Positions 1 through 5,655 of a DNA stretch of 8,016 bases are shown piece after piece. The notes under the pieces are model-generated. The model did not search any database. It had not been told where the DNA came from and was given only the letters and a program-made list of their open reading frames with translations. This DNA comes from Nitrososphaeraceae archaeon (GTDB taxonomy: Archaea; Thermoproteota; Nitrososphaeria; Nitrososphaerales; Nitrososphaeraceae). The translations under genes were made by a program, and so were the position numbers. Where the stretch lies: assembly GCA_025936955.1 (NCBI GenBank), contig JAICSL010000065.1:1-8016 (forward strand), read 5' to 3'. Within the stretch, counting starts at the first letter, position 1. Each line of letters starts with the position of its first letter.

Positions 1-53
1 AAGATATTCTCTGACTCATTATATGTTGGAATTATGACAGATAACATGACCAT
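1..53 (-). CDS. Family 2 glycosyltransferase, N-terminal fragment (DPM1-like), cut by window edge
   Basis: Reading the minus strand from position 53 gives MVMLSVIIPTYNESENI, then the window ends. This is the classic first beta strand and loop of GT-A fold family 2 glycosyltransferases (consensus SVIIPTYNExENI), in which the strand leads into the nucleotide-sugar binding site. The closest well-known group starting this way is dolichyl-phosphate mannosyl/glucosyltransferases (DPM1-like), which move a sugar from a nucleotide sugar to a polyprenyl phosphate at the cytoplasmic face of the membrane for protein or surface-layer glycosylation. Only 17 codons are visible, so the exact acceptor and sugar cannot be told. 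Two ATGs compete as start: 51-53 and 45-47; the second gives MLSVIIPTYNE, the usual family N-terminus. The frame stays open upstream to a stop at 102-104, so a longer form from a TTG at 99-101 is formally possible but adds residues unlike the family. A plus-strand frame open over the same bases (1-147) resembles nothing known to me. Confidence 0.75.
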   Translation of the reverse strand, partial: MVMLSVIIPTYNESENI

Positions 54-402
54 TTTTCTATATGATGGGAATGTACCGATACGAGTTTGGTCTATGATCA
101 ATTATGTTATGAAAATGTATTGGAATTCCATATTAATATTTCCATAGCATGAAGTCCTACTTAGTGGAAAAAGTAATGTTTTACTAGAAAGAGAACCAAC
201 TATCAATCGATGGTATCGATCTTATTTTGATTTTCAAATACGTGTATTTTAATAAAGTGAAACAGTTCTTCACCTTTTATTTTGAAAACTATGAGAATAC
301 CTGATAAATAGCCTATTCACGAAAGTATACTCAATGATATATACCAATATATCAAAATTTTAATTGTAAAGTGATTATCCATCATGCATATCTATTTTCT
401 GA
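54..402. other. Intergenic region with short palindromes, no gene seen
   Basis: This stretch lies between the exported-protein gene (stop at 403) and the glycosyltransferase start. Frames on both strands are broken by stops and give no recognisable peptide. It holds TGGAATTCCA (121-130, perfect palindrome), two copies of the self-complementary ATCGAT spaced by three bases (206-211 and 215-220), and an AT-only hairpin TGATATA/TATATCA (335-354, loop of six) about 50 bases after the exported-protein stop, which could sit in its 3' UTR. An AT-rich element on the minus strand around 130-140 could be a promoter for the glycosyltransferase, but it would imply a leader of about 60 bases. Function of any of these is not established. 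Confidence 0.4.
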
Positions 403-744
403 TTATTTTTGATTATTTGTTTTTCCGTCTACAACGACCACAGATTTATTATCTGAATACGGATCAATAATGCAGACAGCACCACGAGGGCAGACTGTGG
501 ATTCAGTAATGCATTTTGTAGTCTTTTCACATTCATTGGCTTGGTTAATGTCTTTGGTCATTCCTTGCGCAAGATTATCTCCTTGGCCTTCTTGGGATAT
601 GGAATGTGTGACTACTTTTTTGTCTTTTTGTAATTGATGTGGTTTCTGCGCCTCTACTGAATTTACAAAATCATTATACAATAACCCATATGATATCGTA
701 CAACCAACTAATAGTATAATCATTAAAGGCGTCATTTCATTCAT
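403..744 (-). CDS. Small exported cysteine-containing protein, function unknown
   Basis: I do not recognise this family. From the ATG at 742-744 it encodes 113 residues. Residues about 4-20 form a hydrophobic segment (TPLMIILLVG), giving a signal peptide or anchor. LVGC ending at Cys15 fits the lipobox pattern; alternatively signal peptidase could cut after SVEA (Ala32), an Ala-x-Ala-like site followed by Gln. The mature part is polar, rich in Lys, Gln, Asn and Asp. Its C-terminal half carries four cysteines (Cys72, Cys78, Cys85, Cys91) with spacing C-x5-C-x6-C-x5-C, which could form two disulfides outside the cell or bind a metal. A GTG in frame at 751-753 gives a form three residues longer; a further ATG at 733-735 gives a shorter one. 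I prefer 744 because the TATA-like element at 773-783 would place transcription start near 752. It is monocistronic as far as can be seen. Confidence 0.6.
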   Translation of the reverse strand: MNEMTPLMIILLVGCTISYGLLYNDFVNSVEAQKPHQLQKDKKVVTHSISQEGQGDNLAQGMTKDINQANECEKTTKCITESTVCPRGAVCIIDPYSDNKSVVVVDGKTNNQK

Positions 745-772
745 AATTTGCACAATTGATTTTTAGAATGTT

Positions 773-783
773 CTTATATTTGA
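773..783 (-). promoter_or_regulatory. Putative TATA box for the exported-protein gene
   Basis: On the minus strand the sequence reads TCAAATATAAG, centred near 778. Archaeal TATA boxes lie about 25 bases before the transcription start, which would put the start near 752, just before the GTG/ATG start codons at 753 and 744. No Shine-Dalgarno motif is visible, so a leaderless or nearly leaderless mRNA is likely. This rests on spacing and base composition only. Confidence 0.4.
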
Positions 784-1074
784 CTTAAGATGCTATTTAG
801 TCGTCCTTTGCAACTAATATATTTCATAGAAACTTATTAGTATATTTAAAAGCATTTCATTTCTATATAACAGTTCAATAGAACCAGAAACGAAAAATTA
901 TTATATAATTGATTCATAGGTATCAGGTCGATTCTTCAAGGCAAGACTTAAACTGCCTCCTTGGTGGATATAATATTATTCTTTTTGTCGATTATTATTT
1001 TTTCTCAAGCTAACTGATTTCCGAGCCATTTTATTGAATCGATAGTAATAGGTAGGATGAGAATTTTATGATGG
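784..1074. other. Intergenic region with one bulged hairpin
   Basis: This gap follows the ABC ATPase stop codon (1075) and precedes the promoter of the exported-protein gene. No coding frame looks real. Bases 937-963 form an imperfect hairpin: CAAGGCA pairs with TGCC-TC-CTTG (seven pairs, a two-base bulge, a ten-base loop). On the minus strand, which is the strand of both flanking genes, the left arm contains AGGAGG, but no open frame of useful length follows it. Most of the rest is A/T-rich and featureless. The hairpin could be a 3' UTR element of the ABC gene or a small RNA, but nothing proves it is transcribed. Confidence 0.35.
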
Positions 1075-2022
1075 TCATTTATAAAGCCAACAGCGAACAT
1101 AGCCTGATTCTACTTTGATTTCCGGCGGATCCTCTTTACAAATATCCATTGCATGTGGACATCGGGAATAAAACCTACAACCAGTTGGCAGATTCAAGAT
1201 ATCTGGAGGATTGCCTTTGATAAAAGATAATTGTTTATTGGAATTTAATTTTGGAATGGCGGAAATTAATGCCTGAGTATAAGGATGCTTTGGATTACTA
1301 TATATTTCTTTTTTACTCCTGACTTCTACCAATTGACCTGCATACATTATCCCAATCTTGTCGGCTATTTCTGAAATTATGGACAGGTCATGTGTTATCA
1401 ATATTATTGTCATTCCTTCTTTAGTTTTCAATCTCTTGAGTAAATTAATTATTTGTGCTTGTACAAGGGCATCTAGTGCAGTAGTTGGTTCGTCGGCTAT
1501 CACTATATCAGGTTTTAGCAATAACGCCATAGCAATAACAAGGCGTTGTTTCATTCCACCACTTAACTCATGTGGGTATTTTCTTGCCACGACTTGATTT
1601 AATTCGACTTGCCTTAGTGAGTCGTATATTTTTTTTTCCACATTTCCATCAAAATGATGTTCTTCGAGTATTTCTTTCATTTGATTTCCTACAGTATATA
1701 CTGGATCGAGTGCATTCATAGCTCCTTGAAAAACCATAGCAATTTTTTTCCAACGAATTTTCTTGTTAAACTCATCGTCTGTTATTTTTACAATATTACT
1801 CCCATCTAGAATAATATCTCCTTCTACTATCCTGCCGGAAGGATGCATTGCACGCAGAATGGCTGCACCAAGACTACTTTTTCCACATGCAGACTCTCCG
1901 GCTATCCCAATTGATTCTTTGTAATTTATTGTAAAGTTAACGCCATCTACGGCTTTTATGATTCCTTTAGTTGTAAAATAATAAGCCTTAAGTCCTAAGA
2001 CTGACAGTTTTGTATTTTCCAT
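1075..2022 (-). CDS. Peptide/nickel-type ABC transporter ATP-binding protein (OppD/DppD family)
   Basis: 315 residues, close to the usual length for OppD/DppD. It is the cytoplasmic ATPase that powers import of peptides or related solutes (some relatives carry nickel or sugars). Motifs in order: Walker A GESACGKS (42-49), Q-loop Gln99 in VFQG, ABC signature LSGGMKQR (153-160), Walker B IVIADE (173-178) with catalytic Glu178, D-loop TALD (181-184) and switch His211 in LITHDLS. The C-terminal oligopeptide-family extension begins at PKHPYTQAL (244-252) and holds four cysteines, Cys282, Cys288, Cys295 and Cys311, which are the conserved set reported to bind an iron-sulfur cluster in some DppD proteins. 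Walker A is slightly unusual: Ala45 replaces the second glycine of GxxGxGKS. No permease, solute-binding protein or OppF partner lies in the window, so the substrate is unknown and it must work with subunits encoded elsewhere. The ATG at 2022 gives the normal family N-terminus. Confidence 0.93.
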   Translation of the reverse strand: MENTKLSVLGLKAYYFTTKGIIKAVDGVNFTINYKESIGIAGESACGKSSLGAAILRAMHPSGRIVEGDIILDGSNIVKITDDEFNKKIRWKKIAMVFQGAMNALDPVYTVGNQMKEILEEHHFDGNVEKKIYDSLRQVELNQVVARKYPHELSGGMKQRLVIAMALLLKPDIVIADEPTTALDALVQAQIINLLKRLKTKEGMTIILITHDLSIISEIADKIGIMYAGQLVEVRSKKEIYSNPKHPYTQALISAIPKLNSNKQLSFIKGNPPDILNLPTGCRFYSRCPHAMDICKEDPPEIKVESGYVRCWLYK

Positions 2023-2047
2023 AATTCAAATACTTGTCATTCTCATA

Positions 2048-2061
2048 TTAGAATATTCTAA
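2048..2061. promoter_or_regulatory. 14-bp perfect palindrome in the ABC ATPase promoter region
   Basis: TTAGAATATTCTAA is a perfect palindrome ending 25 bases before the ATG of the ABC ATPase gene at 2022. For a leaderless archaeal transcript this is exactly where the TATA box/BRE would lie (a minus-strand CTAATATG element is centred near 2047). A palindrome overlapping the TATA region is a typical place for a dimeric repressor to block TBP/TFB binding. Operator function is inferred; no second copy was found near other genes in this window. Confidence 0.4.
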
Positions 2062-2188
2062 AGAAGGTAAAATTTGCACAACGCTTGACTTAAGTTTAAT
2101 GTTTTATTCCTAATATAACCAATTATTGTCGTGTAGTATGAACTTGAAGTTTAGATCCTTAATATGGTAGCTATTGAATAATTCCAAC

Positions 2189-2198
2189 AATTATATAG
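2189..2198 (+). promoter_or_regulatory. Putative TATA box for the KH-like gene and aspS
   Basis: The plus-strand run AATTATATAG spans 2189-2198. A start of transcription about 25 bases downstream would fall near 2219, leaving a leader of some 20 bases before the TTG start at 2241. AGTGGG at 2226-2231 could act as a weak ribosome site ten bases before that TTG. The element would drive both this gene and aspS. Confidence 0.4.
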
Positions 2199-2240
2199 AA
2201 GATACAACTTATATTCTAAGTTTATAGTGGGTCCTGCCTA

Positions 2241-2759
2241 TTGAAAACTCCTATTTGTTCTTTTGACGCAAGGACCGGTACGCTATGTACAAGATGCGAA
2301 GCCAAATTACATTCTGGACATATAAGTGAGGCAGATATTGAAGGGGCGATAAGACTCACTAAACTTGCGGAGCGTGAACAAGAGGTTAATAAATTCACCA
2401 TGGTTAGTGGCTCTAAAGTCGATGATGATTTTATCTTGTCGCTTCGTGGATCCGACATTATCTTTTTACGCGCAAATCCTTCTATCATAACTAAAATAGA
2501 AGATGAATTTAAGAGTAAAGTCTGGCTAATAGAAGCTGAAGCTAATGATAAACGGTTTATTGAAAACCTGTTCTTTCCTCTCAGAGTTCTTGCTATTAAT
2601 TTGGTATGGCTTCCAGATGGTAACAAATTAACCAGGGTCGTAATTGCAGGTTCAAATAAGTCCAGGTCAACAACTCAAATTACGAAAATCCAAAAAATAA
2701 CCAGTATGATCAAAAATATTGAATTACTCGTAGAGTTTGAAAGTATAGTTAATGATTAA
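2241..2759 (+). CDS. NusA/KH-like putative RNA-binding protein with degenerate zinc knuckle
   Basis: 172 residues. It resembles the archaeal NusA-like proteins that begin MKxPICxxC, continue with a CxxC-type knuckle and end in a KH-like fold; these are thought to bind RNA in transcription or translation, but the job of this group is not well defined. Visible parts: a knuckle at residues 6-19 (Cys6, then CTRC at 16-19), an acidic helical linker (about 28-50), and a KH-like unit (about 60-140) including KVWLIEAEANDKRFIENLFF and then INLVWLPDGNKLTRVVIAG. Two things are degenerate: position 9, where relatives have the second Cys, is Asp (CSFD), and the KH GxxG loop appears to be RANPS (77-81). 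The start is a TTG: there is no in-frame ATG or GTG between it and the stop at 2217-2219, and TTG gives the family start MKTPIC. It lies 12 bases before aspS, so the two are probably co-transcribed. The family match is from memory. Confidence 0.75.
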   Translation: MKTPICSFDARTGTLCTRCEAKLHSGHISEADIEGAIRLTKLAEREQEVNKFTMVSGSKVDDDFILSLRGSDIIFLRANPSIITKIEDEFKSKVWLIEAEANDKRFIENLFFPLRVLAINLVWLPDGNKLTRVVIAGSNKSRSTTQITKIQKITSMIKNIELLVEFESIVND

Positions 2760-2771
2760 TGAGATTTTAAT

Positions 2772-4052
2772 ATGTATAGATCACACTATGCAAATCAACT
2801 TGATGAAAGTCTAGTTGGACAGAAAGTAAGAATTAGTGGTTGGATAGAGGACATACGTGATATAGGTAGATTGGTATTCTTAGTTATTAGAGATGTCACA
2901 GGATCTGTGCAGGTGGTAGTTACCGGAGAAAAGTTAGAAACTGCAAAGAATGCCTCTAGACAGAGTGCAATCATCATATCAGGATTTGTAAGGAGAAGTA
3001 AGGCTAAAGATTTTTCTGTAGAAATCAAAGCCTCTGAAGTAAGTATTATTAATAGTGCAGTTCAACCTTTACCAATCGATCCAACAGGGAGAGTGGAATC
3101 CTCAATAGACAAGCGGTTGGACTCCCGAGCCCTAGACCTAAGAAATCCCAAAGTGGCTGCTTTATTTCATGTAAGATCGGCAGCTCTAAATATCATCAGA
3201 GATACTCTGTTAAAGAACAACTATATTGAGATAAATACTCCTAAAATAATAGGTACTGCTAGCGAAGGAGGAGCAAATTTATTCAACGTAGAGTATTTTA
3301 AAAAAACAGCATATTTAGCACAAAGCCCTCAATTATATAAAGAACAATTAGTTCTTGCTTTAGACAAAGTTTTTGAAATTGGTTCTTATTTCAGAGCCGA
3401 AAAGTCCCATACAGTTAGGCATCTCAGCGAATTCACGAGTGTTGATGTCGAAGCAGCGTTTGTTGATTACGAAGATATTATGGTTCTAGCAGAAAGAATA
3501 GTAACAGATGTTATAGTGCAACTTTCTGAGAAATGTAAGATTGAGACCAATTTGCTTGACTGTCAAGCTTTTACTCCCATAGGTAAAATAGAAAGACTCA
3601 CTTATGAAGAGTGTTTAGACGAACTTAGGAAAGAGGGTGAAAAGATAGAGTTTGGAGATGATTTATCAGATCCTTTGCTTAGAAAACTGGGTGAATTTCA
3701 TCGAGGCTTCTATTTCATAATCGATTGGCCAGTTAAATTGAAACCCTTTTACCTAGAATCGAAAGAAAGTAATTCTAGACTTTCAAAGTCATTTGACCTA
3801 CAATACGGATATTTAGAATTGGCTTCTGGAGGTGCAAGGCAATATGACTATGGAAAATTGTGTTCTAGTTTGACAGAACATGATTTGAACCCAACAAACT
3901 TTTCTGAACATCTTAAAGCATTTGAATGGGGGATGCCCCCGCATTCAGGGTGGGGCCTAGGCTTTGATAGACTAATGATGGTAATGACAAACAGCCGGAA
4001 TGTGAGAGAGGTAGTGATCTATCCACGAGATACGGAAAGACTTACACCATAA
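2772..4052 (+). CDS. aspS: Aspartyl-tRNA synthetase, archaeal type (class IIb)
   Basis: Cytoplasmic enzyme that charges tRNA(Asp) with aspartate at the expense of ATP. 426 residues, normal for the short archaeal/eukaryal-type AspRS, which lacks the bacterial insertion domain. The OB-fold anticodon-binding domain covers about 1-100 (MYRSHYANQL start; VRISGWIEDIRDIG). The catalytic domain follows: motif 1 around 137-159 ending INTPKI; TASEGGANLF (162-171), the mobile loop; QSPQLYKEQ (184-192), which contacts aspartate; motif 2 FRAE...RHLSEFTSVD (207-225); and motif 3 GMPPHSGWGLGFDRL (387-401) with the ATP-binding Arg400. It ends YPRDTERLTP as usual. Residues that set tRNA discrimination in the Thermococcus enzyme are Trp26 and Lys85; here the aligned residues are Glu26 and Lys79, so one is changed. 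It sits 12 bases after the KH-like gene without a clear Shine-Dalgarno site. Its stop overlaps the convergent JAMM gene by 11 bases. Confidence 0.97.
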   Translation: MYRSHYANQLDESLVGQKVRISGWIEDIRDIGRLVFLVIRDVTGSVQVVVTGEKLETAKNASRQSAIIISGFVRRSKAKDFSVEIKASEVSIINSAVQPLPIDPTGRVESSIDKRLDSRALDLRNPKVAALFHVRSAALNIIRDTLLKNNYIEINTPKIIGTASEGGANLFNVEYFKKTAYLAQSPQLYKEQLVLALDKVFEIGSYFRAEKSHTVRHLSEFTSVDVEAAFVDYEDIMVLAERIVTDVIVQLSEKCKIETNLLDCQAFTPIGKIERLTYEECLDELRKEGEKIEFGDDLSDPLLRKLGEFHRGFYFIIDWPVKLKPFYLESKESNSRLSKSFDLQYGYLELASGGARQYDYGKLCSSLTEHDLNPTNFSEHLKAFEWGMPPHSGWGLGFDRLMMVMTNSRNVREVVIYPRDTERLTP

Positions 4053-4479
4053 TTATGCGTACTTGCTGTATTTCATTGGTTTTTTCGTTAAGTACGTATG
4101 CTTTATATCTATTCAAACCTGTAGAATATATTAACCAGATAATGGGATTTAATTCCATGAATTTCCGATCTGTTGAAGACGGTTGTATTCCATTAGGATG
4201 CGAATGAAATATTCCTACTATTTCCATTGATAGTTTTTGTGCATTTTTATATGCATTAATGAGTTCTTGAGGATCAATGCTAAAAGAAGTTGTAGAGAGC
4301 TTAGAATTCTTCATTAAAATTAAATCTATGACATGAGTTATAGTTTCACTCTTATTTCCTGCTAAGAGAGCGCAAGATTCTTTAGGTAAAGAATCGTTTG
4401 CCAAAGAAACTAACCTCTGCATTTGTTGGCTAGTTAAAATGATAGCTGTAAGACTACTTTTGTGCCGTAAGGGAGTCAT
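4042..4479 (-). CDS. JAMM/MPN+ zinc metallopeptidase (putative isopeptidase)
   Basis: A single JAB1/MPN/Mov34 domain of 145 residues from the ATG at 4477-4479. Such zinc enzymes cut isopeptide or peptide bonds after the C-terminus of ubiquitin-like or ThiS/MoaD-like proteins; haloarchaeal HvJAMM1 removes SAMP modifiers. Catalytic residues are visible: Glu34 in PKESCALLAG, and the zinc motif HSHP...PSSTD with His92, His94, Ser101 and Asp104. IVGIFHSHP and the following NPIIWLIYSTG strand match the core fold. The spacing is one residue shorter than the standard HxHx7SxxD (six residues between the second His and Ser). A TTG at 4486-4488 would add three residues; I prefer the ATG because a TATA-like element centred near 4503 lies about 25 bases upstream of it, predicting a leaderless mRNA. 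It converges on aspS. Its target protein is unknown and no ubiquitin-like gene is present in the window. Confidence 0.87.
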   Translation of the reverse strand: MTPLRHKSSLTAIILTSQQMQRLVSLANDSLPKESCALLAGNKSETITHVIDLILMKNSKLSTTSFSIDPQELINAYKNAQKLSMEIVGIFHSHPNGIQPSSTDRKFMELNPIIWLIYSTGLNRYKAYVLNEKTNEIQQVRIIMV

Positions 4480-4497
4480 CCTTTCCAATAAACTATG

Positions 4498-4508
4498 ATA
4501 TAATAAAA
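4498..4508 (-). promoter_or_regulatory. Putative TATA box for the JAMM gene
   Basis: The minus strand reads TTTTATTATAT, centred near 4503 and about 25 bases before the ATG at 4479, the spacing expected for a leaderless archaeal transcript. Just upstream, GATATTA and TAATATC (4516-4531, two-base spacer) form a 16-base near-perfect palindrome that could be part of the BRE or a regulator site. All AT-rich, so chance is a real alternative. Confidence 0.4.
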
Positions 4509-4531
4509 GAGTAACGATATTATTTAATATC

Positions 4532-4848
4532 CTACAATCGTAATTGCTTATTTATAAATATATTCACAATATTTTCAAGATTCGTAAAGAATTGTTTATG
4601 TTCTATTAGAATTGATCTATAGCGCATTTCCGACGATTATCCTTATTTCTATTCAATACGAATAGATAACTTATTGGATCACGTAGCATTCTTAAGTTAT
4701 CGTAATCAGCAATGATAAAAATTCCTTTCGTCTATTATACTTTATTCCCTCATTTAAGGTTCATGTCCTTGGATCCGTCAAGCCGGATATTGATCTGATC
4801 TTAGGGATAAAGCTATGGACCATGCAGATTATATTTGCAACTCTGATT
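4532..4848. other. Intergenic region with two overlapping inverted repeats
   Basis: This gap lies downstream of the cupredoxin gene and upstream of the JAMM gene, both on the minus strand. Hairpin A: CTATTC/GAATAG (4649-4654 and 4660-4665, loop AATAC), extended by TTAT/ATAA across a two-base bulge to 4643-4669. Hairpin B: GATAACTTA/TAAGTTATC (4665-4673 and 4693-4701), nine perfect pairs around a 19-base loop. They share 4665-4669, so only one can form at a time. Bases about 4760-4850 are less AT-rich than the rest and contain ATCCG/CGGAT (six-base spacer), and a minus-strand ATG at 4821-4823 opens a frame of only 20 codons. A plus-strand frame runs through here into the cupredoxin gene but has no good start. 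No RNA family was recognised. Confidence 0.4.
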
Positions 4849-5655
4849 CTATGGGCCACCAATTGTGAATCTTGCTTTCATAAATGGATGAAGCGTACAA
4901 AAATAGTCATATTCTTTCTCAGTTAATTTTGATGTATCGAGAGTAAAGTTTCCCTTTGGACTAATAATAGAAGAGTCAAATGATTTGCCAGTATCCTTAG
5001 CACTGGTTACAGTATGTGGTACATTATCATTATTTGTCCAAACTATTCCTATTCCTAATCCCTTTGAAACATTCAGACTTTTCGGATCAAAATTTGGGTT
5101 TCCCTGAGCAGAAGCGCCAGGAAGAATAGTCACTTTCATAATCTTAGATAGCACTGGTATAGGAGCTGCTTTCGTAGCAGTCTTATTTTCTTCCTTTCCT
5201 GTTGTCTTATGAGCTATTAAGCCAAATGCATAAAAAGTAGAGCTTCCAACTAGAGCTGCTACTATAAAAATAACAAGGAGTGGTTTGATGTAAGTTTTTC
5301 TCTTATAGGACGCAACACATAAGACTGCAGCAGGAACGGAAATTAGGGTAATTATCATTATGTAGATATAGATACTTGAAATATGACTGCCTACTATTAT
5401 GGCAGCTGCAAATCCAAAAGCTACTAGCAAACCGAGAGTAATGAAGGTAGCTGATTTTGCTTTGCTAGTTGAAGGAAAACCATCTTTGAATAAACCAGAT
5501 GCAAGCAAAATCATGCCAATAAACATTGTTAGCAGAGAAACTGCATGCATCCCTTCTAAGAAAGTCTTTGCGATGCCCGCAAGTGAAATTGCAACTCCTA
5601 CAATTCCAATAGAAGTAAGACCTATTCCAGGTGTCAGTAGATCCCAGTCAGTCAT
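4849..5655 (-). CDS. Five-helix membrane protein with C-terminal cupredoxin (type 1 copper) domain
   Basis: 268 residues. The N-terminal part has about five membrane helices (roughly 10-30, 37-55, 69-89, 94-117 and 123-147), separated by short loops with positive charges such as YKRKTYIK. An odd number of helices with a cytoplasmic N-terminus puts the C-terminal domain outside the cell. A Lys/Thr/Ala-rich linker (150-170) leads to a cupredoxin domain (about 172-268) with the type 1 copper ligands His214 in NVPHTVTSA, and Cys253, His256 and Met259 in YFCTLHPFM (C-x2-H-x2-M). Blue-copper domains of this kind shuttle electrons; ammonia-oxidising archaea use many of them where bacteria use cytochrome c. 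Here the copper domain is tethered to the membrane by a multi-helix module that I do not recognise, so its redox partner is unknown. The ATG at 5655 directly precedes the first helix. An AT-rich minus-strand element at about 5684-5696 may be its promoter, giving a leader of about ten bases. Confidence 0.88.
   Translation of the reverse strand: MTDWDLLTPGIGLTSIGIVGVAISLAGIAKTFLEGMHAVSLLTMFIGMILLASGLFKDGFPSTSKAKSATFITLGLLVAFGFAAAIIVGSHISSIYIYIMIITLISVPAAVLCVASYKRKTYIKPLLVIFIVAALVGSSTFYAFGLIAHKTTGKEENKTATKAAPIPVLSKIMKVTILPGASAQGNPNFDPKSLNVSKGLGIGIVWTNNDNVPHTVTSAKDTGKSFDSSIISPKGNFTLDTSKLTEKEYDYFCTLHPFMKARFTIGGP

Noticed and set aside
1..147. Plus-strand open frame from the left edge (48 codons)
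   Set aside because: It overlaps the clear glycosyltransferase N-terminus on the other strand and matches no family I know; likely an antisense shadow.
1358..1597. Plus-strand open frame inside the ABC ATPase gene
   Set aside because: It is antisense to the signature and Walker B region of a well-supported gene and has no recognisable product.
780..2094. Repeated TTGACTTAAG upstream of two minus-strand genes (780-789 and 2085-2094)
   Set aside because: Ten-base repeats are expected by chance in an AT-rich window of this size, and the two copies lie at different distances from their start codons.
2222..2626. Minus-strand open frame of 134 codons over the NusA-like gene
   Set aside because: Antisense to a gene that has a family-like N-terminus and is paired with aspS; its protein shows low-complexity Ser/Leu composition typical of shadows.
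4760..4823. Minus-strand mini-ORF of about 20 codons (ATG at 4821-4823) after the cupredoxin gene
   Set aside because: Too short to judge, no ribosome site and no known homologue; left as part of the intergenic description.
4698..4924. Plus-strand frame through the 4700-4850 gap into the cupredoxin 3' end, including a hydrophobic stretch
   Set aside because: It lacks a good start codon before 4820, half of it is antisense to the cupredoxin domain, and the hydrophobic part can arise by chance.
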